Shown one piece after another: positions 16,352 through 23,631 of a stretch of 33,537 bases of DNA (its first letter is position 1; each line of letters begins with the position of its first letter). Location of the stretch: positions 1 to 33,537 of IMG/VR virus record IMGVR_UViG_3300008120_000187; one strand, written 5' to 3'. The notes under the pieces were generated by a model. It did not search any database and had not been told where the DNA came from. It saw only the letters and a list, made by a program, of their open reading frames with translations. The stretch comes from a virus. The translations under genes were made by a program, and so were the position numbers.

Positions 16352-16663
16352 TTAAGTGAGGTAGGCATATCCAGAGAACGCAGAACTAAAGTTTACTACA
16401 ATTTGCGTGTTGCTTACATATGAAATGTCACCAACGACAACGCTTTTTGCTGAATCAACAACCATTACAGACGGGTATCCACCGAGGACATGGTTTATCG
16501 TCCATATTGATGATGCGCTTGCTTGAGTGTGAATGTGGCGACGAACAGTTGCGGAACCAACCGTAGAGATGGTAATTAAACTAGGGACCTCTTCGTCAAC
16601 ATTTACATCAATAACAGAGTCTTCAATAATTACCTGATTGGGAACGGAGTTTGTCACTGTCAT
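16352..16663 (-). CDS. Small fibre/baseplate-associated beta protein
   Basis: About 103 aa, started at the ATG at 16663. That ATG overlaps the upstream stop as ATGA and follows a near-perfect AGGAGGTGA, so the longer in-frame start at 16690 is rejected. The C-terminal half (TQASASSIWTINHVLGGYPS, VVVGDISYVSNTQIVVNFSS) is the same type of beta-sandwich as the end of the next fibre and occurs widely as a short phage appendage protein. It is probably a fibre or baseplate-periphery component. Confidence 0.72.
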   Translation of the reverse strand: MTVTNSVPNQVIIEDSVIDVNVDEEVPSLITISTVGSATVRRHIHTQASASSIWTINHVLGGYPSVMVVDSAKSVVVGDISYVSNTQIVVNFSSAFSGYAYLT

Positions 16664-17034
16664 CGGGTCACCTCCTGCGACAGACGCCATGCACCTTGCA
16701 GAACTCTGCTGACAACCCCAGTATCAGAAATTATTTCAAGGTCATATACACCAGAACTCGTGAGCAATGCCGTATCTTCTGCGCTTATTGTTAGTTCTAT
16801 CGTTCCGTCTTCTCCGCCCAGAACAATGCTCCCATCATCGGTTGAAAGTTCTATGAGGGTCGTGGATGAGTCAACAGTCCGTCGCACATGCATGCGGGCC
16901 TCGTACCCGCTCAGGTCGTACAGGAGGTATGTAGGGTCGGATGGAGGCGACGCAGGGTCAGGGTAACGCATTGTGATAAAACGCGAAAATGTAGCCCCCT
17001 GCTGACAAGTTATGTTGTAAGTTCCTGCAAGCAT
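16660..17034 (-). CDS. Conserved phage structural protein (baseplate/fibre region)
   Basis: A 124-aa all-beta protein. It begins MLAGTYNITCQQGATFSRFI and continues with YDLSGYEARMHVRRTVDSST, DGTIELTISAEDTALL, SGVYDLEIISDTG and ends EVTR. This pattern (AGTYn-I-xxxQGATF ... DLSGY-x-ARM-x-VR ... G-x-YDLE) recurs in small proteins next to fibre genes of many tailed phages. It resembles an N-terminal attachment domain of baseplate or fibre linkers. The function is not established. The start has TTAGGAG a little far upstream (about 11 bases). Confidence 0.7.
   Translation of the reverse strand: MLAGTYNITCQQGATFSRFITMRYPDPASPPSDPTYLLYDLSGYEARMHVRRTVDSSTTLIELSTDDGSIVLGGEDGTIELTISAEDTALLTSSGVYDLEIISDTGVVSRVLQGAWRLSQEVTR
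16668..16676 (-). promoter_or_regulatory. Strong Shine-Dalgarno deciding the start at 16663
   Basis: AGGAGGTGA, four bases before the ATG, is embedded in the last codons of the upstream gene. It is one of the strongest ribosome-binding sites in the window and fixes the start of the 16352-16663 gene. Confidence 0.75.
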
Positions 17035-17079
17035 AGATGCGCGCTCCTAATTTTCCCGCGCCCCAATTGTAAGCCAATA

Positions 17080-17095
17080 CTGCCATCGCTGGCAG
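17080..17095 (-). other. GNRA-type hairpin after the holin gene
   Basis: A perfect 6-bp stem CTGCCA/TGGCAG closes a GCGA loop (GNRA class) ten bases downstream of the holin stop in a 70-base gap. No U-tract follows, so it is more likely an mRNA-stabilising or processing hairpin than an intrinsic terminator. The rest of the gap is unremarkable. Confidence 0.4.
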
Positions 17096-17104
17096 GAGGA
17101 ATGA

Positions 17105-17320
17105 CTACAAGACGCTTGAGGAATCCTTGTTTGGTCCGACTTTCTTGAGGCCCATGCTCATTGCAATTGATGCTGCTAGTGCAACAACTCCAACCTTGAG
17201 AGTTGCAGTGTCAACTAATGCATCAAAATCTGAACCAGCAGCAATCCAAGCACCGAGGTATGCGGTAACAAATGTTTTTGCTGCCTGCTCAACTGCGTCT
17301 TTGATGAACTTTGTGCTCAT
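17105..17320 (-). CDS. Holin, r1t-like
   Basis: A 71-aa membrane protein starting at the ATG at 17320, six bases after GGAGA; the longer frame back to 17383 overlaps the upstream gene and lacks a site. KFIKDAVEQAAKTFVTAYLG starts the first hydrophobic helix (about residues 13-30), a short polar turn (SDFDALVD) follows, and LKVGVVALAASIAMSMGL is the second helix, ending with a charged tail. This matches the two-helix r1t holin family, which permeabilises the host membrane at lysis. It lies among tail genes with no adjacent endolysin, which is an uncommon placement. Confidence 0.78.
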   Translation of the reverse strand: MSTKFIKDAVEQAAKTFVTAYLGAWIAAGSDFDALVDTATLKVGVVALAASIAMSMGLKKVGPNKDSSSVL

Positions 17321-17354
17321 AGTGTCTCCGTTTCGTTGGTACTCAATTTTACCA

Positions 17355-18617
17355 CTACGCGAGTACTGCTGTATCAAGAACACCAGCGCTCAGGCTTCCG
17401 AGCAAGAATACTGGAGCATACTCGCTAGAGCCAAGAACAGCCTCGTCCAAAATTCCATAATCAGGGTCGTCAAGAAGCAGCGGCAACTCGTCAAATACTT
17501 CGTGATGGAGTTCAAACCCAAGGGGGCGGGTCAAGTTGGCAATCGTCAACACTTCAACGCTTGTGTCGCCAACAGAAGAAACACCAGGCGTCTCGTCGGT
17601 GAGAGTGTAAATATTTATGGTAAAAGATGTTCCACCTGGAATTATGTAAACAACTTTGTTTCCAGTCAAGACTTGCTTGACCGTTTCACGAAGCGCCTGA
17701 GTCGTTCCAGCCTCGCGTCCAAGATATGCGGTCTTCAGTTGCCATGTAGCAAAAGCGTCAGGGTCTTGAATTATTTCGTTACCGCTAACCGTGATGCTTC
17801 TGATTAGTTTTGCTCCAACAAACTGAGCAAGCCACTGTTCGTAGTCGCTATCAACATAGTCTGCGTCAACCAATACGCTATTTGCCCAAATCGGGTTGCT
17901 GCCGAATTTCGCAGAGATTTCAGACTGACTAAACCTGTAAAAGTTTGAAGACATTTGGCTGGCAATTCCAGCGTAATATGTCAATGCGTGCATCAGTTTA
18001 TAAAACGGATACTGCGGGAACACCTGCTCTTTGTCTTTATCCCACATAAATGTAGGTAAATTGCGCCGTCCATTTTGCACAAATGGATTGTTATAAAAAG
18101 ACACATCGTCAACAAGTGTCGGCAGCGACATGTATATTTTTGAGCCACTATGGCCCATGATGGTGACACTTACCGTGAATTCAGAAGGGTCGTGGTCTGA
18201 CATGAGCAACTGCCCAGACCATGCGGTTGACCAGTTACCAGCAAATGTTGTGTTGGAATATATTGATTCCGCTCCATGTTGGTCATCCAGCATGGTCTCA
18301 ACTGTCAAAACTCGCGAGCATTTTAATCTGGAATGAAATTGAAGAAGCGATTGAATTACTGCTGCTGGTTCTGCTGGGAAGTTAGTTAATGAAACTACTA
18401 CTGGTTCATTTTCATCAATTGGAAGAATTTCAAAAGAGTATTGAAGCGGGTGGATGTATGTATCCGAAACCACTGTCGCTGAAGCGTTCGTGAATGTCCA
18501 GTCATGCTCGTACCCAGTAGGGCTCTGGACTTCCAGAGTTCCTCCAGATGTAGCAATCCTGGATTCCAGCCTGTTTCTAGGAGAAATCAGATTAGTGGTT
18601 AATTGACTGTATGCCAT
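17355..18617 (-). CDS. Baseplate wedge protein, gpI-like
   Basis: A 420-aa protein directly after baseplate J. The region around residues 255-310 (YEQWLAQFVGAKLI, then WQLKTAYLGREAGTTQALRETVKQVL) resembles the P2 gpI-type tail protein, where a helical segment is followed by WL and an RR/TR-rich helix. The N-terminal two hundred residues are beta-rich and the C-terminus repeats ILDEAVLGS and VLDTAVLA. Position (gp25, gpJ, this gene, then fibres) fits the usual baseplate wedge order, in which gpI links gpJ to the fibres. The family call is moderate: order carries more weight than motif. Confidence 0.62.
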   Translation of the reverse strand: MAYSQLTTNLISPRNRLESRIATSGGTLEVQSPTGYEHDWTFTNASATVVSDTYIHPLQYSFEILPIDENEPVVVSLTNFPAEPAAVIQSLLQFHSRLKCSRVLTVETMLDDQHGAESIYSNTTFAGNWSTAWSGQLLMSDHDPSEFTVSVTIMGHSGSKIYMSLPTLVDDVSFYNNPFVQNGRRNLPTFMWDKDKEQVFPQYPFYKLMHALTYYAGIASQMSSNFYRFSQSEISAKFGSNPIWANSVLVDADYVDSDYEQWLAQFVGAKLIRSITVSGNEIIQDPDAFATWQLKTAYLGREAGTTQALRETVKQVLTGNKVVYIIPGGTSFTINIYTLTDETPGVSSVGDTSVEVLTIANLTRPLGFELHHEVFDELPLLLDDPDYGILDEAVLGSSEYAPVFLLGSLSAGVLDTAVLA

Positions 18618-18618
18618 A

Positions 18619-20049
18619 TCAACTTGCGTATGCCTCTAGCGTCAAAAGAATGTTTCCTTCGGTTAATTGCAGGAGGCTTCCCTTTTTGTCGTACAGAAGG
18701 TCATTGCCATCTGCCCCACTCCATCCAGGAAGCGTCACGGTCGCAGTTCCTCCAGAGGAGTAGGAACCAGATGCACCACCAGAGACGCCAACTGTGAATG
18801 TTGTTGCGTTTCGTGCAGTAATAATCTTGTTGGAAATATTTAGACCCGAAGGGGTGATTCCAGTAACAGTAACCGTTTGTCCAATGCTGAAATTATTATT
18901 TGCCGTGTATGTGACGGCAGTTCCAGAAACGCTTGCGCCAGTTATAGACGCTGTTCTTGTATTGCTAATTGAAAGCGCTGTTACATGGATTACCTGCGAG
19001 TTGAGTTGGATGCCATTCAAAACAGTGTTGTAACGCAATCTTTCTTCTGTGTACTGAGCATTCAGTGGACTATACAACTCAAGAAGGTTCCCAGCGATTT
19101 GAGAAGACAAGGCGCTTGATGTCACGGATGAGTCATAAAGAACGGTTGCATTAATGAAGAAATTAAGCAGCGGCGGGTCTAATACATCCAGGGTGATGCC
19201 AGCGACAGACCTTGATACGGCATCATTTTTTATGTCAGTTTTTTCGTCAGCCGTCAAAAGCCTATTTGGGCCATAGGCATAGATGGTTGCATAACCAGCA
19301 ACATCGCTTTCGTCAACATCAAGCGAGCCCTCTGGGTCGGTCAAGTCATAGACTTTTGCTCGCGTAATCAAATCTGGGTATGCTGAAACCAGGAAACTTT
19401 GCAACTGGCTTTTTGTTGTATTTGCAACAGACAGCGATTGTATGTATGTAATGGCCCGAGACAAAAAGTCATTGGTTGACTCCATGCTTGTTCCGTTCGC
19501 AAAATCCCCACTGCATTTTGCAGAATAAATTGACTGGTCATACGACAAAACAACCAATTCGTCATTGATGTTCACATCTGGAACCAAGCCGATTGTGACT
19601 GATGTGCACGATACGGTCCCAGTTGGCAGAGGGTCATCTATACCAACCGCATTGATTACCAATACATCGTCCGTGTAGTACAAATATTGAACAACTTGCT
19701 CATTCTGAACCACCTCTTGAGCGAGGATGGTGCCTGATGGGATGGTTGTTCCGTTTGTTGAAATTGCAGTAATTTCAGCAGTTAGGGTGGCGCGAGTTCC
19801 CTCATGAACTGGAGCGCCAATCATCTTTGTGATGCCCATCATCAATGAGTTTGGGATTCTATTTATTGCGCCAACATTTAGTGCTGTCATGTATGAGATT
19901 GCCTGGAACATTGCATCTTCTGGTGTTCCAACTCTTAGCGAGAAGTCTGGCAGGACGGCACGCGCAACAGCGATTGAGTCCAAATAAATATCTGCAGGCT
20001 GGACATCAAGTGGCCGCAAGTCAATATATTGAGTGAAATCAATTGGCAT
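18619..20049 (-). CDS. Baseplate J protein (gp47-like) with inserted Ig-like module
   Basis: A 476-aa baseplate wedge protein. It opens DFTQYIDLRPLDVQPADIYL and has PDFSLRVGTPEDAMFQAISY, APVHEGTRATLTA, GTTIPSGTIL, then NTTKSQLQSFLVSAYPDL, the characteristic order of Baseplate_J proteins, with a GYATIYAYGPN segment and the C-terminal INATVLYDSS. Residues 367-438 (ITGASVSGTAVTYTANNNFS to SYSSGGTATV) interrupt the normal C-terminus with a beta module, after which the protein ends in LPGWSGADGNDLL. A GGTAGGAAC element precedes the ATG. It assembles the wedge with gp25. Confidence 0.86.
   Translation of the reverse strand: MPIDFTQYIDLRPLDVQPADIYLDSIAVARAVLPDFSLRVGTPEDAMFQAISYMTALNVGAINRIPNSLMMGITKMIGAPVHEGTRATLTAEITAISTNGTTIPSGTILAQEVVQNEQVVQYLYYTDDVLVINAVGIDDPLPTGTVSCTSVTIGLVPDVNINDELVVLSYDQSIYSAKCSGDFANGTSMESTNDFLSRAITYIQSLSVANTTKSQLQSFLVSAYPDLITRAKVYDLTDPEGSLDVDESDVAGYATIYAYGPNRLLTADEKTDIKNDAVSRSVAGITLDVLDPPLLNFFINATVLYDSSVTSSALSSQIAGNLLELYSPLNAQYTEERLRYNTVLNGIQLNSQVIHVTALSISNTRTASITGASVSGTAVTYTANNNFSIGQTVTVTGITPSGLNISNKIITARNATTFTVGVSGGASGSYSSGGTATVTLPGWSGADGNDLLYDKKGSLLQLTEGNILLTLEAYAS
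18736..18951 (-). other. Ig-like module inside gpJ
   Basis: About 72 codons encode a module reading VTYTANNNFSIGQTVTVTG then NKIITARNATTFTV. It lies inside the C-terminal part of gpJ and has the same pattern as residues of the connector module at 32746-32949 (VVYTSANDFTVGQTVDIQG, VITAVTPTTFTV). It is a recurring insertion module of this genome. Confidence 0.7.
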
Positions 20050-20057
20050 TTTTGTTC

Positions 20058-20354
20058 CTACCTGTTGTAAATGAATTTAACAGAAATTGTTCCGTCATCT
20101 GAACTTATTGTTCCACCAAGTGATTGGATTTGCACTTCTGGAATAAATTTTGAAGCCGATAGGGCAAGTTTTTCTGGAGACACTTTAGAGAAAGTTGGGT
20201 CATATACGCCAAAGTCTGGAGTCAGCGGCAATGACGCTGGCTCAGTCAAAATGCAGAAACTAATCAACTGCTTAAAATAACCGTCTGAATTTTGACGCAG
20301 TTTTGAAATGCTGCCGTCATTGTCAAACGATAAAGGAAATTTTAGTATGTCCAT
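20058..20354 (-). CDS. Baseplate wedge protein, gp25/GPW family
   Basis: A 98-aa protein with the size and position of gp25. It begins DILKFPLSFDNDGSISKL, is followed by a helix and LPLTPDFGVYDPTF, and ends with IQSLGGTISSDDGTISVKFIYN, the typical C-terminal strand. It is followed within ten bases by gpJ, the standard gp25-gpJ order. In contractile tails gp25 joins wedge and sheath and nucleates sheath assembly. This copy lacks the classic lysozyme-like length and is a minimal form. Confidence 0.8.
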   Translation of the reverse strand: MDILKFPLSFDNDGSISKLRQNSDGYFKQLISFCILTEPASLPLTPDFGVYDPTFSKVSPEKLALSASKFIPEVQIQSLGGTISSDDGTISVKFIYNR

Positions 20355-20387
20355 AAATTCACCAAATCAATTATCTCACAACGCTTG

Positions 20388-20714
20388 CTATGCCTCTAGC
20401 GCTTGAACGCGAAGTTCAAGTGCATCAAAATCAGCCTGGCTTACGAATACATCCTGTTTTTTAGAGACTGCACCAATTATGAATATTCTCTCCGTTGAGT
20501 TGTCTACAAATGTGCAAAGAACTTCGTCCCCAGCGGAAAGAGCGTAGGTTTCAGTTCGGCCAACAAATTGAACATCCTTGTAAACAATGTCCCCAAGCGC
20601 ACTTATTCTGATTGAAGGCAGGCCGCTGGAAGCGGAAACAACAGTCCCAACGAAAACGCCGTTAAGGCTTGCCGCATACGAGACTGCCCTGCCGCGGTGA
20701 ATATCGTTTTGCAT
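20388..20714 (-). CDS. OB-fold baseplate spike-like protein
   Basis: A 108-aa protein with GGAGG before the ATG. The core, GVFVGTVVSASSGLPSIRIS, DVQFVGRTETYALSAGDEVL and CTFVDNSTERIFIIGAV, is an OB-fold pattern as in gp5/gpV-like hub-spike proteins. The last twenty residues (QADFDALELRVQALEA) are a predicted coiled coil that could trimerise. There is no lysozyme or needle domain, so the tip may be supplied by another protein. Its place between hub and gp25 fits the baseplate centre. Confidence 0.68.
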   Translation of the reverse strand: MQNDIHRGRAVSYAASLNGVFVGTVVSASSGLPSIRISALGDIVYKDVQFVGRTETYALSAGDEVLCTFVDNSTERIFIIGAVSKKQDVFVSQADFDALELRVQALEA

Positions 20715-20725
20715 AAATCCTCCAG

Positions 20726-21943
20726 TTACTGTCTAGTGGTGTTTGATTGCTGTGAGCCAGCAGTATTAAAAGACCCAGAAAGTGCAATATTATTAAATGA
20801 CGACGGGAACTCAATTGCTCCTGGATATATTACACCAACATCAATTTGTTTGATTTGTTTAATTTCCTTGTCTGTCAATTCAGGAGTCCTAAACTGCACG
20901 CTTACTGGGTCTGGACTCATCTCCTCATAATCAACCGATGTGATTAGGTAATTGCCGTTCAGGAACGGTACATTCCCAACAAATGCAGTCATGCCAGGGC
21001 GCAGTCTTACGCCGTTCGTCCGCTCAACAATGCAGGAGCCGTCAGTCTCATGTGGGTCGTTTTCTGCCTTGTGCATGGTTGGGAGTTGCAACAACTTGAA
21101 TGTGTCATAGGCAACCCCAGTAAGATTGTCAACCGTTGATGGGTATGTCAGATACGAGTGATACCTTGTCTCGTCAACATTTTTTCTTTGCTTAGGCACC
21201 CATTTTTGAACGGTATATTCTTCAAGGCCCCATTTATGTAAAAGCCATTTCTGGCTTCCGAAGTAAAGCGTTCCATCTGCTTCAAAAACAACAAATTTAT
21301 TTTCTCCAGCAATTCTTTTTATTACATCCCAAACAGAATCTGCTTGCTTGTCACCTGAAGCGGTGGTTATGTTTGCCGTCTTTGTTGTCTGCTGGCCAAC
21401 AAAATCAAGGCCATATTTTCGTGCTGCATTTTCAACAAATGAAGTACTGGTTCCAGTTATTACACCTGGTTTTCTGTCCCTCTTCATTTGCTGTATTGCT
21501 TTCGTGTAGGCCTGAATTCTCACTATCGGCGAAGCACCATTTGACTGCTCGTATGTGACATCGGCGATTTCAAACGGGTAACCCCAATATTCTGGGGCCA
21601 AGCCAATTGATGTTCTGCTTACATTGCGGATATTTTGACTTTTGTAAATTACAGTTTGACCGACTTGAAAGTAATTTCTTTGCGCCATTTCAAAACCTGG
21701 GTCAACTACATCAAATGTCAATGCAGAAGCACTATCAAGCGTAAAACTGACTTTTAGTGACAAAATGTTGTTATGCAGAGTCGTAACAAAAGATTTTTCT
21801 GGATAAACAAAAATTAAAGGAACTAGTCTTTCAGAACCTTGCAATTCGTACCTGGGTTGATTAGCAACGATGTCGTCATACGACAATTCTGCTATGTCGG
21901 GAGACTCAACCGTAATACTTGAATTAGATGGACCAGATGGCAT
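20726..21943 (-). CDS. Baseplate hub protein, gpD/XkdQ-like
   Basis: A 405-aa hub. Visible motifs are SALTFDVVDPGFEMAQRNYF and VGQTVIYK (first beta-barrel), YWGYPFEIADVTYEQ, RIQAYTKAIQQMKRD, then TSTSFVENAARKYGLDFVGQ and ADSVWDVIKRIAGENKF-VVFEADGTLYFG, the signature of gpD/gp27/XkdQ hub proteins. A final region, RLRPGMTAFVGNVPFLNGNY and ITSVDYEEMSPDPV, completes the second barrel. It forms the trimeric hub through which the tube is initiated. It begins four bases after the upstream stop and is followed at once by the OB-fold spike-like gene. Confidence 0.82.
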   Translation of the reverse strand: MPSGPSNSSITVESPDIAELSYDDIVANQPRYELQGSERLVPLIFVYPEKSFVTTLHNNILSLKVSFTLDSASALTFDVVDPGFEMAQRNYFQVGQTVIYKSQNIRNVSRTSIGLAPEYWGYPFEIADVTYEQSNGASPIVRIQAYTKAIQQMKRDRKPGVITGTSTSFVENAARKYGLDFVGQQTTKTANITTASGDKQADSVWDVIKRIAGENKFVVFEADGTLYFGSQKWLLHKWGLEEYTVQKWVPKQRKNVDETRYHSYLTYPSTVDNLTGVAYDTFKLLQLPTMHKAENDPHETDGSCIVERTNGVRLRPGMTAFVGNVPFLNGNYLITSVDYEEMSPDPVSVQFRTPELTDKEIKQIKQIDVGVIYPGAIEFPSSFNNIALSGSFNTAGSQQSNTTRQ

Positions 21944-21946
21944 AAA

Positions 21947-23629
21947 TTATGGCTCCACTACTGGTTCCGTCGGAGGTGGGTTAAGCCATTTATCGTCAAT
22001 AAATCCAGTTGAAAGATTTTCACTGATTAGTTGCTGACTCGGTTCTGTCTCGGGGGTTGGTTGTCCAGGAATTCTTGGAGGAGTATGCACAAGTTTTGGC
22101 ATTGATATTAAATCTTGTTTTTCCATAGGAAACTCTTGAACCGTAATATTTGCCTGTGCCCGAGTAATTTGCATCAGTGAATTTCGTCGTTGCGCCGTAA
22201 TTGACAAATCTGTTATAACAAATTGGATTCCACGAGGTGTATTCCCAGTGTCGTATCTGAATTGGGAGGTAAACATATCGTCAAAATTGTAAAATGTAAT
22301 TGGGTAGGGAGTTTGCGCAATCCTACGCAAAGTTTCAATTTTCTTTTCAACATGAGTCAATAGCCCATCATCCTCGTTCGCAATGACAAAAGAAAAAGAC
22401 ATAGTTAATAATTGAAATTTTTTCCAGTCAACAAAAGAAAATCCGCCATTTCTGTCAACACTTACCCACTCGCCTCCAAGGCCAGCATATTGAACTTCAT
22501 TTGGTTTTTGTTCAAATACAAATCTGTTGTATCTATAGTTTGTGGTTCCAGTCGTTGAACTAGTTGCATAAATTTGAAACATTTGTGGTTCAAGCATGAA
22601 GTCAGAAGCATCATCTGCTTGTTTGTAGATTCTGTCAGATGTTAAATTGTCTGCAAATATGTTACGACTTCTTTGAATCTGTATACTTGAGACGACTCCA
22701 GGGATATACTCAAATAGCCCGTTGTCAACTGTTCCCTGTCTGCCCCCAGAACCGTTTCCGCCTCCTGAGCCGCTGCCGCCACCTGAACCGCCAGCGCCGC
22801 CGCCAACGCCGCCAGCGCCGCTATTTGCATCATCCCCTGGCGATTGCAGCGATACAACTGACGCCTGATTGCGAGCAATATTTATTTGAGCCTGCGTATA
22901 ACCCATATCAAGCAGTTCGCGTCTGATTGCATCATCGCTGAGACCGCGCTTTTTATACATACTCCACAAGCCTTGGCCTTCTCCTACATAGCCACCATTT
23001 CCAGCAGAATAAAATGCAGTTCCAGTTGCTCCAGTTATTGATGTAACCGCTTGCCTATTCAATTCATCTTCGTGCATAAAATGCGATTGATAGGCTCTTA
23101 CAACATCGTCGCGAGTTTGCAATAATTGAAATTTATTATCAGAGCGCCCAGGTGCCTTAAACCAGAGTGCTAGTCCAGAATCGTAACTACCCCTGGCGCC
23201 GCTTGCTAGGTATGCATTAAACCTATTGAGCAAATCTTGCAAAGATATATTTGTAAGTTTTTCTTCACCTAATTTGTATTCTGCATATGTCGTAGCAAGT
23301 GGCCCAGCCTTTATTAAGCCCCTTGCCTTGAATACTGGAGTTGCCGTATAAACAACATCATCAACATCTCGCCGCCCATCTTTGCCAGTCACCTTGGTTC
23401 CAGAGACAGAACATTTTGGGTCTACCGTATTTTTGTTGACTACTTCTGCTGTTAAAACTTTATCTTTAATACCAATAACATAATTGGTTGTTAAATCGTT
23501 GCTTCTTACAAAAACTTTTGGTTTATCACCGTAAATTTTTCTGTTTTCCTCGTTGAAATTTGTAATGACATAGTCTGTTTCCAAATAAGTGAAACCACCG
23601 ATATTTATGGTCTGGCCCTGATATGCCAT
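21947..23629 (-). CDS. Baseplate/tail protein downstream of the tape measure
   Basis: A 560-aa protein of uncertain family with AGGAGA before the ATG. There are two parts. An N-terminal domain (NIGGFTYLETDYVITNFNEE) is followed by helices including GLSDDAIRRELLDMGYTQAQ. A Gly/Ser linker near residues 275-297 leads to a C-terminal beta-rich part (FEYIPGVVSSIQIQ, NGGFSFVDWKKFQLLTMSF, TFYNFDDMFTSQFRYD, QARANITVQEF-like end). Position between tape measure and hub is that of gp53/XkdP-type baseplate proteins, which bridge the tube and hub. No peptidoglycan-binding motif is clear. Confidence 0.55.
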   Translation of the reverse strand: MAYQGQTINIGGFTYLETDYVITNFNEENRKIYGDKPKVFVRSNDLTTNYVIGIKDKVLTAEVVNKNTVDPKCSVSGTKVTGKDGRRDVDDVVYTATPVFKARGLIKAGPLATTYAEYKLGEEKLTNISLQDLLNRFNAYLASGARGSYDSGLALWFKAPGRSDNKFQLLQTRDDVVRAYQSHFMHEDELNRQAVTSITGATGTAFYSAGNGGYVGEGQGLWSMYKKRGLSDDAIRRELLDMGYTQAQINIARNQASVVSLQSPGDDANSGAGGVGGGAGGSGGGSGSGGGNGSGGRQGTVDNGLFEYIPGVVSSIQIQRSRNIFADNLTSDRIYKQADDASDFMLEPQMFQIYATSSTTGTTNYRYNRFVFEQKPNEVQYAGLGGEWVSVDRNGGFSFVDWKKFQLLTMSFSFVIANEDDGLLTHVEKKIETLRRIAQTPYPITFYNFDDMFTSQFRYDTGNTPRGIQFVITDLSITAQRRNSLMQITRAQANITVQEFPMEKQDLISMPKLVHTPPRIPGQPTPETEPSQQLISENLSTGFIDDKWLNPPPTEPVVEP

Positions 23630-23631
23630 GA

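Noticed and set aside
14839-17095. Hairpins at 14839-14854 and 17080-17095 as intrinsic terminators
   Set aside because: Neither is followed by a U-tract on the minus transcript, so they are listed only as hairpins.
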